From: Sipunculus nudus
Lineage: Eukaryota > Annelida > Sipuncula > Golfingiida > Sipunculidae
Assembly: GCA_026874595.1 (NCBI GenBank)
Contig: CM049313.1
Location: 18,659,508-18,723,507 of the forward strand
Direction of reading: 5' to 3'
Length of the DNA: 64,000 bases
Shown here: positions 38,870-51,814 of the stretch, piece after piece
Layout of the letters: every line of letters begins with the position of its first letter
Numbering within the stretch: position 1 is the stretch's first letter
Program-made: the position numbers and the translations under genes
Notes under the pieces: generated by a model
Databases searched by the model: none
Told to the model about the DNA's origin: nothing
Seen by the model: only the letters and a program-made list of their open reading frames with translations

Positions 38870-39940
38870 TTATATCCTAATGTCTTCATTATGTTATGTT
38901 GTCAAGAATATCGTTTCTCTATAATATTATTTATTTCCAAAATACAATATAATTTCTCTGAGGAAATAATGGTTCTGGTTAAGGAGGTGCTTGTGTTATT
39001 TTCTCATATCAGCTTAATGTCACTTAATGAACTGCCCAAAATATATTGCTAATAACACTTGGCCGTTATCGGAGGAATTTTTTAACACTGACATTATTTT
39101 AACACTGCACATTGTTCTGTTTTCGCAACCAAACCCCGGTTCCCATGTCCCACCTTGGTTCGTCTAATTTTAATGCAAATAAAACATGTACGACATGTAT
39201 AGATACTAGTTCAAGATACTTTCCATACAGTATGACCCGTGACCTTCTCTCTTCCTATCACCTGATTGGTTAAACAACCTGATGCATAATTCATTATATC
39301 GAGACCAAAGACCTGATCACTGAATAATGGGCTAGCTAGAGTGAAGAATGTGATCTTGTGAAGACGGTTAACTTTGTACCCAGCGCACTCAATATTATAC
39401 CGTATTAAATCCTAAATCATTGCTCCTAGCATTGATTTTCAATCACTCATTTTCTATATGATCATTTTCATTAAATTATGGTCTGTGCAACCACAGTCAA
39501 TTTAATCAATAACGCAACTACTGTAAGCACTGGGGATTTATTGCAATATAGTTAATACTAAAGCCATAGTTTGGACTTGGGTTGAAAGGCACGTGTGCGT
39601 CACCATGGTAGGCATTATGACGTCACAGTTGTAACAACAAATTTTAAGCCTGCTCCTGAAAGTGTTATTGCCACAGGCTCCTGGTATCATTTAAACATAA
39701 CCTGGCGTAAAAACAACCTTACATTTTACATTATTAAACAATCTGAACATATGTCTCTTCCGTATCCTTGGAAACTGGTGAAATTATCTGGTCTCAGCAC
39801 GAAACAATTAGTTCATACTCTCGCCGATGCTATCCCTGTTTCTTGTTCTTTGAGCGGTTTAATTGAAAATGGTACTTTTTCTGTGAAACATTATTTCCCC
39901 CTTCTCTTTCCCGAATATGATTGTTAACTCCTGGTCAATT
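38870..39940. other. No supported gene; a 110-codon open frame is present
   Basis: The frame at 39595-39927 (+) translates without a recognisable domain, signal peptide or membrane segment and has no evident splice partner. It is the least repeat-driven long frame in the window and could be checked against transcripts, but I do not call it a gene. Confidence 0.3.
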
Positions 39941-39964
39941 CACGCAAGGAATGAAACAAGGGAT

Positions 39965-40030
39965 AGGACATAACGTTTTACTGCAAAGCGGAAGGTCCCT
40001 GGTTCGAATCCCACCACTTCCTCGAAGGCA
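39965..40030 (+). mobile_element. tRNA-like fragment, SINE remnant or tRNA pseudogene
   Basis: ctgcaaagcggaaggtccct followed by ggttcgaatccc (B box, 40001-40012) resembles the anticodon loop, variable loop and T arm of a tRNA with anticodon TGC. The D arm and acceptor stem are not recognisable. Confidence 0.45.
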
Positions 40031-40039
40031 AAATCTATT

Positions 40040-41850
40040 CTCCATTCCACTACCACTGTCCACCTGTTTTTTTGTGATAATTTTTTTAATGCACTAAAGC
40101 TTATCTGTATTTACCTCAGAGGCGATCGTGGAGATTATCTTAGAGCAAAGCAGTACTCTTCCATGTAACGATTCCATATAATTAGAAATGACGCCATTGT
40201 TTTTTGAGCTCCTTCTAAACAAGTCAACACCGTCCCTGCGTCGCAAAGTAAATGTTAATTTCATACTAATTTAAATCTTCAGAAATCGCGACATTACCTC
40301 CTTTAATAAAAGTTCATTTTAAATGAAAATTAGGTGAATAAGGGTATTGGAAGAGAATATAGATCTATGCAATCTCGGAGATGCGCTCTGATGCCTTCAC
40401 GACAGGTTATGACTTTTGGCTTAATTATTAGCCACGTGCATATAAAACTCTGCAGTCCAGAAAGCTTAACAAAAACCATCATTCTTATTGTGTAATCATG
40501 ATTATCATCATTCAGTCAGTGCGATCTACATACTCAAAGAAATAATTGGGTTAACAATTTCTTTAAGGGAAACAAAACAAGAAAAAAATGTAATAAAACT
40601 AATCATACCCATTACCAGATACTTGTGGTCATACCACGTGATACAATTGTCTTAGACACCAAAAACATTGCTTGTTTATGTCAATGCTAAATTTTCAACA
40701 TCAAGAGACCACTTACGTCAAATAAATCTAACATAATTAAATTGTCGGCAGCCTAGAGGTTTTTGAGTGCTCTGTTAATCTCTCACCGTGATTCACTGGT
40801 TCTAGTTTATTCTGGGTGGCCAAACATTCTTGGTTGGTCGGTAAAGTAGGAATTTGTTTGTTTTTACACATGTACCATTGAATGAACTCGGGTTCCGTCA
40901 GCTGCGATAACCATTTGAAAGAAGCGGCAGTAATGAACATCTTTGACATGTCTGTTTGCAAACACAACCGCGTAGTAATACGCAATTAAAGCCTCAGGTG
41001 CGAACGAGATAAACAAATCGCAGTTAATCTGCTGGTGAAAACTAGCATGAACGATTTCCCCTGTCACTAAACTCTAGCAGAAACCTGTCTGCTTATAAAT
41101 ATTTACTCTTGGTGTACAAAAACACATGGCGTTCACTTTTATCCAATTCCTGTGATGATTCCAGACACTAAGTCACACCATGCCGTTATTTTAATTTCCT
41201 TTTGCTGTGATCAAAGTACTTCATATTTTACGAGATCCGCAGAATAGAGCCAAACCAGGACTCAAAGCTAGCCGGCGCCATAAGGTTTGTTCCTCGACAG
41301 TAAATTATGATCGCTAAATCTGCAATAGTCAATTCTACTCCCGCATCCAGCCTTCACAACACAACTACATGCTAATATATGTAACACTGGATAAAATTGA
41401 GTCTTCATAAAAGTAAATGTATCGTTCTAGCGTGCTAGACAACTATTATGATTATTAAATTAGATGGAGTTGTCCCCAGAGCTGTCTGCTTATTTCTTAA
41501 CCATAAATCTTAATGTATCGGACAAACCTTGGTTGGAAAATCGATTTTACGATGAAAGAATTAATTAAATTCTGAAGCCAATCCAGATTTATATGGAGGA
41601 CCACGATCATTTTTTTTTTCTCGTTTTAACATCTGCTTTTAAGAATTTTTTTTATCTGGCACTGCCAACCTGTGCAAGAATTAAGTATTATCTAGGTACA
41701 TGTTGTTTGGCAAGGAAAGTCGGGACCTGTAATTAACCCCCCGTGTTGGGAGTAGGCGCTCTCTATTTGTCTCTATTTTAGCTTTTTGTCCATCAGGAGT
41801 TGGCCTATTATTTGTTCTTTAATACATATGTTTTGACTATTCCTTTTATT
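40040..41850. other. No gene seen
   Basis: Two overlapping minus frames of 82 and 67 codons (40737-41067) have no recognisable domain. Confidence 0.45.
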
Positions 41851-41856
41851 CGTAAA

Positions 41857-42070
41857 CAGGGGCGGATGGAGAATTTTATAACATGGGGCGGGCTCAGCAA
41901 CCTGGCCTAGGTGAAATGTGTGCCGGAATTGCTAGCAAATTTTAAACACAACCCTTGCATGTAGAATATAAGAAAGAAAACGGTACGAGACGCAGAGTCC
42001 GGCGATGCTCTCGGTGTTAAGCGTGTATTTTTCTATTGCGTCCCCTGTGCCGCTTCTAAATCCGTCCCTG
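41857..42070. mobile_element. 214-bp MITE with about 16-bp terminal inverted repeats
   Basis: The left end caggggcggatggagaa pairs with the right end ttctaaatccgtccctg (reverse complement cagggacggatttagaa). The interior has no coding capacity. It is related to the copy at 16480-16678. The CAGGGGCGGAT terminus recalls hAT-derived MITEs (from memory). No clear 8-bp target-site duplication is visible, so the copy may be old or rearranged. Confidence 0.7.
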
Positions 42071-42074
42071 CAAG

Positions 42075-44830
42075 TGTGAAAGAACTACCTACATTTGACA
42101 TTCCCCTGTACCATATGCAGGCAGGCACTCCGTCCATTTGTCTTACGGTACAGTCTGGCTACAAAATAACATTTAGAACTCGCAACTGCAATTTTATTTA
42201 TTTCCCCCCTACTCCATGCCCTTCTCTATTTTGCGGTCACTCCACAATATTGTACCCCTTCTACCCAGCCCCCTTAAGACCTTTAGTTTGATCAATATAT
42301 TGCCAATCACGCGGGAAATTGAAGAGAAGTGCTTATATACAACAGACGTTGGGACGTTCTATTGTAGTCTATTTTTATTGTCTGAGCTAGGTAAATTGGA
42401 GGACTATTGATGTTGATTGGAAAAGTCATTGTCAAATCCCGTTACCAGATCGGGTTGGCCGAGGAGTAACATTAGCAAAGGGTACAAGGGTCTAAAATAA
42501 GTAAGGTAAGACCAAACTGTACTCTTGATGCGTCCAAATGGTCCTTAAAGTGCACCTGGTCGCGTTTCATCGATGGGAGTCCGGTCATGTTCCAGTTGTA
42601 GAGAGAGGTTTAGCACGCCAACTGAAGGGAGTGTCATTGTTATTTATAACCAATAAGCTGTATACGGTGGCACTAACGACCGTCTGGCGTGACGCTACTC
42701 TGCTCACCCAAACATCAGCCATCACAATGGCTCGCTTCTTGCTTCATCTTGCTCCTTAAGTCAACCCAGTCCACCGATTTTTTCATCTGTAGTTTGATGA
42801 ACAGCTCATATACCTCTTGCGACTCCATATGCGTGCTGGTGTGTTTGGAGGTTATATTGACTTAAAAAAAGACCAGCGTCAGTGTTTGTGGTACCTGGTA
42901 GGTATGAGCATTTCATAAGCAAATGTTCCTATTAAAAAGATCGTCTTTATCTCCAGATGCATTTCTTTTTAGGATTTTTTTCTTCATTTTTATTGTTAAT
43001 CAGATAATTATATCAATATTTACATTGTTTTTTTCCTAGAACAGATTAGTTTTGTGTTTACCTTGTTTTTTTACTTTTATAATTATGGAAGCCATGCAGA
43101 TTCAATATTTTTTGTCAATGTCATTTTCTGGAACTTCTTTAATAGCGATGATTTTTATTTATAATTCTTATAGCTGCTGAAGCATTGCACCGAAAATGAG
43201 ACTTTCCTTTAATAGTCTTGAACTTACCACGGTGTTTAATCCTGCTATAAACATTTGCATGAACAGTAAAACAATTAATCAATCAATAACAGACAAAAGT
43301 GTATAAAAAAACACTATATTAGGTTCGATGTATCAGTTTTGCCAATTGTCTTAATGACTTATGATATGTATCGTTTGACAAGTTTCGAATATACTCAAAA
43401 AAATTACATTAAATATTCTTAAAACCACAGGTATAGGGTTTACTCTGTTTCCGTGTATTACCGTCCGCATACTTAGTCCACAGGCCGTCATAAGAAATTA
43501 CATCCCTATTTTAAGTATGATTTGTTACTATGTGTACTGAAGGTGGCATCTCTTAATTCAAAATCAGTCAAAAAGTCATTTAAAATGAATATTAGATATT
43601 TTTACCCTGCTGCCGTGTTTTTGTTGATAGTACATGTAGTTATGAAATTCATATAAGTTTTCTTATGATATTTTAATCATTAAAAAATTTTATTGAAAAA
43701 ATGCGCTATGATACACCAAGTACCACTTAGTCACGTTTGAAGTGGGCTAATATTTAACTACATGAAACTATCTCACACTTTTTTTTTATTTCCTCTCCCA
43801 CGTGCCTTTCCTGTATAAAAATTAAATTTTATCTTTTTCAATTGATTGAAATGTGGACTTCTTATTTTAAGCATGGCGAAGAGAGAAAAAATTCAGATAT
43901 TGTCATGAAGTTTATATAAGGCTACTAATTAGTGATTTGCTGTTACTTGCTTAAAATAGCGCACCTTACAAACATTTGAATTTTTAAATATCTTAAAATA
44001 TCATATAAGAATGAATGTAAATTTCTCAAATATTTATACCACAAAAACAACACTATACTAGGTTTAAACTTATGAACATTTTATGGACGTCTAATATGAA
44101 TTTAAAACAACTTTTTAATATTAAATGAAGAGTTATTTGCCAGGATTGCTACCCTATGTGCGCATCATCCGCCATATTGGACCGCATCGAACTGGATCGG
44201 AGAGCCAGCCATTCAGGCGAATTACAGATTGGGAAACACGGACAAAAACCTAACAGAGCCCCAGGGATAGGTCACAAGGTGCAGTTTCATTATATAACGG
44301 TAATACCCAAAACCTGCTGAAGCAATTCTCCAGTCGAAAGAAATATTTTTTTAAATCAGTGTGCGCCGAGTTCCAGCTCATTAACTATGTAGTGACGTGA
44401 CCCATGGTTTTGCATGGTGGCCGCATAAAGTTGAGTGGACTGCAAACGTGATTTTAGGTATTTTCACTGCATTGGGTTAAAATATGATTCAAACTATCGT
44501 TTAATCGAAACAGAAAGTAGTTTAAAACATCTACATCATCATGTTTGAACACTAGATGGCGCTCAGATGCAAAAGCTGTAATTACCGTAAATGACAATTA
44601 CCTTGTTTCAAGGTACTACATTTAAAAATGTTCGTGTAATAATTTGCATAAATATATTACGGCTCTCGGTGTCAGCGCATGCTTCTTGAGTTAATGCCTT
44701 GGTCTATGAGGGGACATTTAGTTAAAGCACACTTACATCAAGGTGACATGATCCAGCCATCAGTAAATTACCGTATGACCTAACGTCACTTGAGTAATAC
44801 TCGAAGAACCAACACGAGCAGACTAACTAT
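42075..44830. other. No gene seen
   Basis: Strongly AT-rich from about 42900 to 44150. Three plus-strand frames of 64-73 codons at 42076-42759 show no domain. Confidence 0.45.
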
Positions 44831-44840
44831 GGAATGGAGC

Positions 44841-44855
44841 GGGGGGGGGGGGGGG
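44841..44855. repeat. Poly-G tract
   Basis: Fifteen G residues in a row on the plus strand. Confidence 0.9.
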
Positions 44856-45339
44856 CAATGGTATACTTTGACGCGATTAATGTAACATTGATAAACGTTC
44901 ACACTAATAAACCAAAACAAGTGAGTCAGATGGCCATCTAGACTCGGGCTGATTTGGCTGTGCACTTAAGTTGATGACATTTACACTCAGAGCGGCAGTC
45001 CTCCCTGAAGACAGTGCTGGTAGAGTGCTGTTGAAGCGGAGAGAATCCTGCCAATCCAGTGCTTAACCAGCGTTTGTCCTTGACTCTGCAGATCCAGCCC
45101 GCATCTGGTTTATCCTTGGTGAACTGGATGAGTCGTGTGTGATGGCCAGTCGTCCTCGGCACCTAGGTACGGTTTGATCCACCTGAATCGATGAGGTACG
45201 GACAGATGGTTGCTGACTTGGGGCTTCATTAGCTGCCCAATAGCCTCCATCTCTCCGCAACCTGCCGGGTAACGACATCCGGCTCTGTGTACCAGTCGTC
45301 CCTTCCACCGTTATTTGAACACATGGTGGCTACACGTAG

Positions 45340-45960
45340 CCCTTATTAAAACACCTGCTTGCCTTGTCCCTGATTCATATACCAAACCTACTTGACCTGT
45401 CCCTTATTCACGTACCTGCTTGCCTTGTCCCTGATCCATGTACCGTAATTACTTGACTTGTCCCTGATTCACATACCGTAATTACTTGACTTGTCCCTTG
45501 TTCACGTACCGTAATTACTTGACATGTCCCTGATTCACGTACCTATTTGACTTTTCTCTGATTTAAGTACCTACTTGTCTCTGATTTACGTTCCTGCTTG
45601 CCTTGTCCCTGATTCATATACTATACCAACTTGACCTGTCCCTTATTCACGTACCAACGTGCCTTGTCCCTGATTAACATACCATAATTTTCTTTAACTT
45701 CTCTCTATTCACGTAGATACTTGACTTGTCTCTGATTCACGTACCGTAATTACTTGACTTGTCCCTGATTCACGTACCGTAATTACTTGACTTGTCCCTG
45801 ATTCACGTACCGTAATTACTTGACATGTCCCTGATTCACTTACGTGCTTGCCTTGTCCCTGATTCACGTACCGTAATAACTTGACATGTCCCTGATTCAC
45901 TTACGTGCTTGCCTTGTCCCTTATCCGCATACCTGCTTGCCTTGCCTTGTACCTCTTTCC
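45340..45960 (+). repeat. 33-bp minisatellite, about 19 copies
   Basis: The core unit cttgacttgtccctgattca is followed by cgtaccgtaatta. Two length classes are present: 33-bp units with the gtaatta tail and shorter 27-28-bp units without it. Edges are diverged. The minus-strand frame ESGTSQVITVR is a product of the repeat. Confidence 0.93.
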
Positions 45961-45964
45961 CTTA

Positions 45965-47035
45965 TCCCTGATTCATAGTTACTCCCAGCGAATATCTGCG
46001 GACCTGGTCAGTCATTGGTTCCATGTCAAAATAATTCTCCCGGTCTACTTATGTTGCATGTCAAATCAGGAACATTTGAAAATATTTTATGGTATTTTCA
46101 AGTTCTAGTTTCCATAACTTCTCCTTTGCCTCTTGTATAAAGCAAACAGCTACAGACCAAATAATAACACAGGTAAGGAGAGAAGTTATGAGATGTAGCA
46201 TTCGCCCTGTCGTATTAATGATGGGGATTAAAGCAATTAATCAGCATTAATTAATATGTGTCAATGAAAATGGACAGAGTTGACTTTTGTCTGTCCACAT
46301 CTGTTCAAGTAAGGTTTCACGGATCTATTAATAGATTATTATGACATATTTATTCGATTTAAATATTCATTAAGATTTTAATATTCAAATCATATGTAAA
46401 ACTTTATTTTGATAAACACACTGTTGACTATACACACTGTACGCGAGGATTTTGATGCGATTTTATTCCAAAGTCACAATACGCACTTTTGTGCGTTTTA
46501 TCTGGGTTGGCTTGTTTAAGAACACGTGATAATTCTATTTACTTGCTTTAAGGACCTAGCAGATCAATTCATTATCGATTTTTTTATGAATACTATACAT
46601 CTGTTGATCTATATTGATTGTGTTTTAACATTCTCTGACAGTTCATGAAGGTCATAAAGATGTTTCTTATATTTTGCAAAACTGTGACGAAATAAGGGTT
46701 GCTGGCCTTTGTGCAGGTTTAACGTTAAATTATGATAGCTGACGGGACTTTCTGAACAATGGACATGGAGAGGTCACAGTCTCGAGCCTGGACCTGCAGT
46801 CTGAGAGTGTGCGACAAAGTATGGCCACTGAAGATTTGTTTTGTGATGTTTAAATGACTACACTAATCCACGTTTCATGCATAGAAAACACAAAAGAATT
46901 ATTCGTCATACAATCCATTATTGCATTTTTTTTCTGGTCACATGTGCGACTAGGAATTTACATGCCAGTGTCAAGATTATATAAAGCGGACCGTGCATGG
47001 AAATGAATATATAACATACATTTCAATAATTCAAG
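45965..47035. other. No gene seen
   Basis: AT-rich unique DNA. A perfect ttaatcagcattaattaat stretch near 46235 is the only local symmetry noted. Confidence 0.4.
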
Positions 47036-47041
47036 GGGAAA

Positions 47042-47078
47042 CCCCCCCCCCCCCCCCCCGGGCTCCCCCCCCCCCCCT
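47042..47078. repeat. Double poly-C tract
   Basis: A run of 18 C, then gggct, then a run of 13 C, then ttcgccc. The minus strand is correspondingly G-rich. Such tracts can form i-motif and G-quadruplex structures. The 126-codon minus frame at 46958-47338 crosses it (GGGGG runs) and is not credible as a gene. Confidence 0.93.
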
Positions 47079-48114
47079 TCGCCCGCCGCTTCCTCTGCAA
47101 CCGTTGTAGAGCTGTCTCTAGCCGCATAAATGCTGCCAACATCCATTTTAATTAACTTCGTCAAATTGTTGAAGCCCCTAAAAATAATACGTGGTTTAAT
47201 GATTAGTGGTTCGTTACCACAACTGTACTGTATTGAGCTGAGTATTGCGAACTGGCCCTGAAAAGAAACGGTTAGTGGTCTATTCATTCTATTCTTTAGG
47301 AGCCGCAGCCTTGGTTTTATGAACAGAGCATACCGCAATTCTGCACAATGACCAGTTGCGCTTCGGTATTTATAGCGCTTTAGCAGCAGACAGGGAAATA
47401 CCCGACGGTTTTATCAAGATAAAGTCGTTATTACCGACCTTACTGCCGTTTATCTCCGTACGGGCCGGCCTCTTGGGAATAAAGACACAATAGGTTTCTT
47501 TTCTGTCTGCTAAGCTGAGAAATTGTTTAGTGTCACAATACTCTCACTTCATCCAAAACGAGGCGTTTAAACCAAGTCGCTCCCAGCGACGAATTTTTTG
47601 CCCATGCCGCTTGAAGGAACCTCTATTATAGGACACTCCCCGCCAGGTGGTGCCAACACGCCGGGTTCAGTGTACATTGTTAGCTACCCTGGATATTTTT
47701 TTCGAAAAAGGACATCCTATCTCTGTCTTATAGGACACGTCATTTTCTACATCAACACTCGCTTGGAGCCACTAGCTATTGATTGTGCCTGGCGAGCTCA
47801 CTGTTCGTGTTGGTCCTCCAATTTGGTCTGGTGCCGTTGATCACTGTGGGGTTGTTCAGACACGCTCCATAGGATACAAGCTTTATACATTATTCGCTCT
47901 CGCCACCTGTACGTGTATATATAAAACAATCCTTTAATTCACTAATTCCATATTAACTAGAAATTTAGCAAATGATGTCAATTTTTATATGTTACGTAAT
48001 ATCTTTGAATTTTATCTAAGCTATTCCCCAAAAGGCTCAACTATCAAACCTATTTGTCGGTGTTTCCATATGCGCAATTATACGTATATGCGTTAAACTC
48101 GCTTATATGATATT

Positions 48115-48396
48115 GTAAATGTGGTGTTTCAATGTGTCCGTCAGCGTATATATGCGTATGTGCGTGATATTCGCCAAAGGAGTGATTATCGCGCAAAGGA
48201 TTCAGGATAAAATGACGTCACTTCACCCTCTTTTTGATGAAGACCTGCTAGCTCCACATTGTTCACAATATATACGTCTGCCAGTTCACGCATATATACG
48301 AGCACATGGAAACACAGCTAGTTTTACGCATATACGCACATACGCATATGCGCGTACATTAAAACAGCATGATGTATGGAATGTTTTATAGCCCTG
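48115..48396. mobile_element. Fold-back element with alternating-base inverted arms
   Basis: The left arm gcgtatatatgcgtatgtgcgt (about 48145-48166) pairs with the right arm acgcacatacgcatatgcgc (about 48334-48353). Outer words tgtttcaatgt and acattaaaaca extend the pairing. Further tacgtatatgcg and cgcatatatacg words lie just outside and between. The arms are almost perfectly alternating purine-pyrimidine, so left-handed DNA is possible. The 90-codon frame at 48119-48391 spans the element and has no known domain. Confidence 0.65.
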
Positions 48397-48710
48397 TGTA
48401 TATTTATTTTAAAACTCATATTTTTTACTTCATTAGTAATGCAACATTAAGTCACAGGATAAAAGGGTATTTGGGTTTGATTTTAATAATGCAATGATGC
48501 TGGTGATGTTCCTGATGACGGTGATTATGAAAACGGTTTTGATAACTGAAGTGATTATAGTTAAGATGCTCATGATAATGGTGATGAAGCTGATAATGAT
48601 GATGGTTACATTAGTGCTGATGTAGTTAGTACAGTGCTCGCAATAATTATAGCAGTCATAAAAAGGAATAACAACATTTAAATAATGATAATAATAAATA
48701 TTATTAATAT

Positions 48711-48766
48711 CAGTAGTAGTAGTAGTACAAGAATAAATATTATTATTAATAATAGTAGTAGAAGTA

Positions 48767-48802
<36 letters not shown>

Positions 48803-48803
48803 T
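48711..48803. repeat. (AGT)n microsatellite
   Basis: Runs of AGT/AGTAGA units interrupted by an attattaat block. The minus strand reads as poly-leucine in an 86-codon spurious frame. Confidence 0.93.
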
Positions 48804-48809
48804 AGCTAT

Positions 48810-49490
48810 ATTTATGTTATTTTTCATGTAAACAGTCTGTTCTTGACTTTTTGAATTGGTGATATTTGATTTTTTATATGTCAGTATATTGCGATACGCG
48901 ATTAGCATATTGTGTATCGCAGTGACACTTTTTCCCATCAGTACTTTCGATATCTTGTGACTGTATCTGATTTATGTAGTAACAATTAGGTTTCTGTTCC
49001 AAATTTAGACATCTGAATAGACTTGGTGAAAAGCTGAACGTGAAAGCCGTGCCTAGGACACGCCTCAGATCGTTCACTGGAAAATGTCCAAGTTGGACAC
49101 GACAGACCAAATGATCAAAGGCCCGCTTAGTGTATTATTGGTACCAAAGAAGTCCTGAACAATGTCATAATAATTATTAATAATATATTTATATTCTTTG
49201 CTTCCATCCTGTGATAACTGCAACAAGAAAAAAAAAGTGTCAAGTGAACAGTATTATGACCTAAGAACGACAGCCTTGTGATGTGTTGCACGGCTTTGAT
49301 TATGCGCACCTTCTATTTCAGCCTCCACACAGGGAAATGATTTATTAGGGCATATCCTTGACATTCATAGATAAATCCTGTGTGGAAAACGCTCTTTCCC
49401 TCTCTGTGTGAAACCAAGGTCCGGAGTTCTCTTATTCCCAAGTTATTTACACGTGTAAGGCCTAAATAAAACATGTTAAATATGTTTTTG
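48810..49490. other. Unique DNA between the AGT repeat and the HCN array
   Basis: No coding motif. A frame for the expected preceding HCN exon end (HPYSDF) was looked for by eye and not seen here. Confidence 0.4.
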
Positions 49491-49506
49491 TTACAGGTTT
49501 CACTCT

Positions 49507-51296
49507 GACCTGTTCATGTTAATCATTTTGATATATACTTATCCTGCTAAAACCTATTTGTGTTAATAATGTCGGATTGCATCTTTTCAGGTTTAATTGG
49601 GACCAGTGCATGTTAATTATTTTGACTTGCACTGGCACCTGTTTATATTAATGATGTTGACGTTTCCCTAGTTCCAAGTTTTACTGGGGACTGTTCATGT
49701 TGATCATGTTGACCTGTACTTGTTTCAGGTTTTACTGGGACCTGTTCATGTTAATTATGTTGACTTGTACTTGTATCAGGTTTTAAATAAACCTGTTCAT
49801 GTTAATCATGTTGACTTGTACTTGTTTCAGGTTTTACTAGGACCTGTTCATGTTAATCATGTTGACGTGTACTTGTTTCAGGTTTTACTGGGCCCTGTTC
49901 ATGTTGATCATGTTGACGTGTACTTGTTTCAGGTTTTACTGGGACCTGTTCATGTTAATCATGTTGACCTGTACTTGTTTCAGGTTTTCCTGGGACCTGT
50001 TCATGTTAATCATGTTGACTTGTACTTGTTTCAGGTTTGACTGGGACCTGTTCATGTTAATCATGTTGACGTGTACTTGTTTCAGGGTTTACTGGGACCT
50101 GTTCATGTTAATCATGTTGACCTGTACTTGTTTTAGGTTTTCCTGGGACCTGTTCATGTTAATCATGTTGACTTGTACTTGTTTCAGGTTTTACTGGACC
50201 CTGTTTATGTTCATCATGTTGACGTTTACTTGTTTGAGGTGTTACTGGGACCTGTTCATGTTAATCATGTTGACGTGTATTTGTTTCAGGTTTTACTGGG
50301 ACCTGTTCATGTTAATCATGTTGACGTGTATTTGTTTCAGGTTTTACTGGGACCTGTTCATGTTAATCATGTTGACGTGTATTTGTTTCAGGTTTTACTG
50401 GGACCTGTTCATGTTAATCATTTTGATATATACTTATCCTGCTAAAACCTATTTGTGTTAATAATGTCGGATTGCATCTTTTCAGGTTTAATTGGGACCA
50501 GTGCATGTTAATTATTTTGACTTGCACTGGCACCTGTTTATATTAATGATGTTGACGTTTCCCTAGTTCCAAGTTTTACTGGGGACTGTTCATGTTGATC
50601 ATGTTGACCTGTACTTGTTTCAGGTTTTACTGGGACCTGTTCATGTTAATTATGTTGACTTGTACTTGTATCAGGTTTTAAATAAACCTGTTCATGTTAA
50701 TCATGTTGACTTGTACTTGTTTCAGGTTTTACTAGGACCTGTTCATGTTAATCATGTTGACGTGTACTTGTTTCAGGTTTTACTGGGCCCTGTTCATGTT
50801 GATCATGTTGACGTGTACTTGTTTCAGGTTTTACTGGGACCTGTTCATGTTAATCATGTTGACCTGTACTTGTTTCAGGTTTTCCTGGGACCTGTTCATG
50901 TTAATCATGTTGACTTGTACTTGTTTCAGGTTTGACTGGGACCTGTTCATGTTAATCATGTTGACGTGTACTTGTTTCAGGGTTTACTGGGACCTGTTCA
51001 TGTTAATCATGTTGACCTGTACTTGTTTTAGGTTTTCCTGGGACCTGTTCATGTTAATCATGTTGACTTGTACTTGTTTCAGGTTTTACTGGACCCTGTT
51101 TATGTTCATCATGTTGACGTTTACTTGTTTGAGGTGTTACTGGGACCTGTTCATGTTAATCATGTTGACGTGTATTTGTTCCAGGTTTTACTGGGACCTG
51201 TTCATGTTAATCATGTTGACGTGTATTTGTTTCAGGTTTTACTGGGACCTGTTCATGTTAATCATGTTGACGTGTATTTGTTTCAGGTTTTACTGG
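49507..51296 (+). repeat. 895-bp segmental tandem duplication within the HCN array
   Basis: Bases 49507-50401 recur as 50402-51296 at a constant offset of 895 bp. The copies share irregular landmarks: the diverged stretch starting gacctgttcatgttaatcat followed by tttgatatatacttatcc, the unit with tttaaataaacctg, and the unit with tttgaggtgtta. One base difference was seen (t at 50286, c at 51181). This implies a very recent duplication or a haplotype or assembly effect. Confidence 0.92.
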
Positions 51297-51814
51297 GACC
51301 TGTTCATGTTAATCATGTTGACGTGTACTTGTTTCAGGTTTTACTGGGGCCTGTTCATGTTAATCATGCTGACGTGTAGTTGTTTCAGGGTTTACTGGGA
51401 TATGTTCATGTTAATCATGTTGACGGTACTTGTTTCAGGTTTTACTGGGACCTGTTCATGTTAATAATGTTGACGTGTATTTGTTTCAGGTGTTACTGGG
51501 ACCTGTTCATGTTAATCATGTTGACGTATATTTGTTCCAAGTTTTACTGGGACCTGTTCATGTTAATCATGTTGACGTGTACTTGTTTCAGGTTTTACTG
51601 GGACCTGTTCATGTTAATCATGTTGACGTAAGGTGTTACTGGGACCTGTTCATGTTAATCATGCTGACGTGTACTTGTTTCAGAATTTACTGGGACATGT
51701 TCATGTTAATCATGTTGACGTGTATTTGTTTCAGGTTTTACTGGGACCTGTTAATGTTAATCATGCTGACGTGTACTTGTTTTAGGTTTTACTGGGACCT
51801 GTTCATGTTAATCA

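Noticed and set aside
46958-47338. 126-codon minus-strand frame with glycine runs
   Set aside because: The glycine run is the complement of the poly-C tract. The rest has no known domain.
1-49490. Preceding HCN exon ending in HPYSDF/R
   Set aside because: No such motif followed by a donor was recognised by eye. It probably lies outside the window, but a short exon could have been missed.
49850-51464. Frames of 203 and 239 codons repeating [17 protein letters not shown]
   Set aside because: They are read-throughs of the 51-bp array. Each unit contains intron-derived sequence and a splice acceptor, so this is not a repeat protein.
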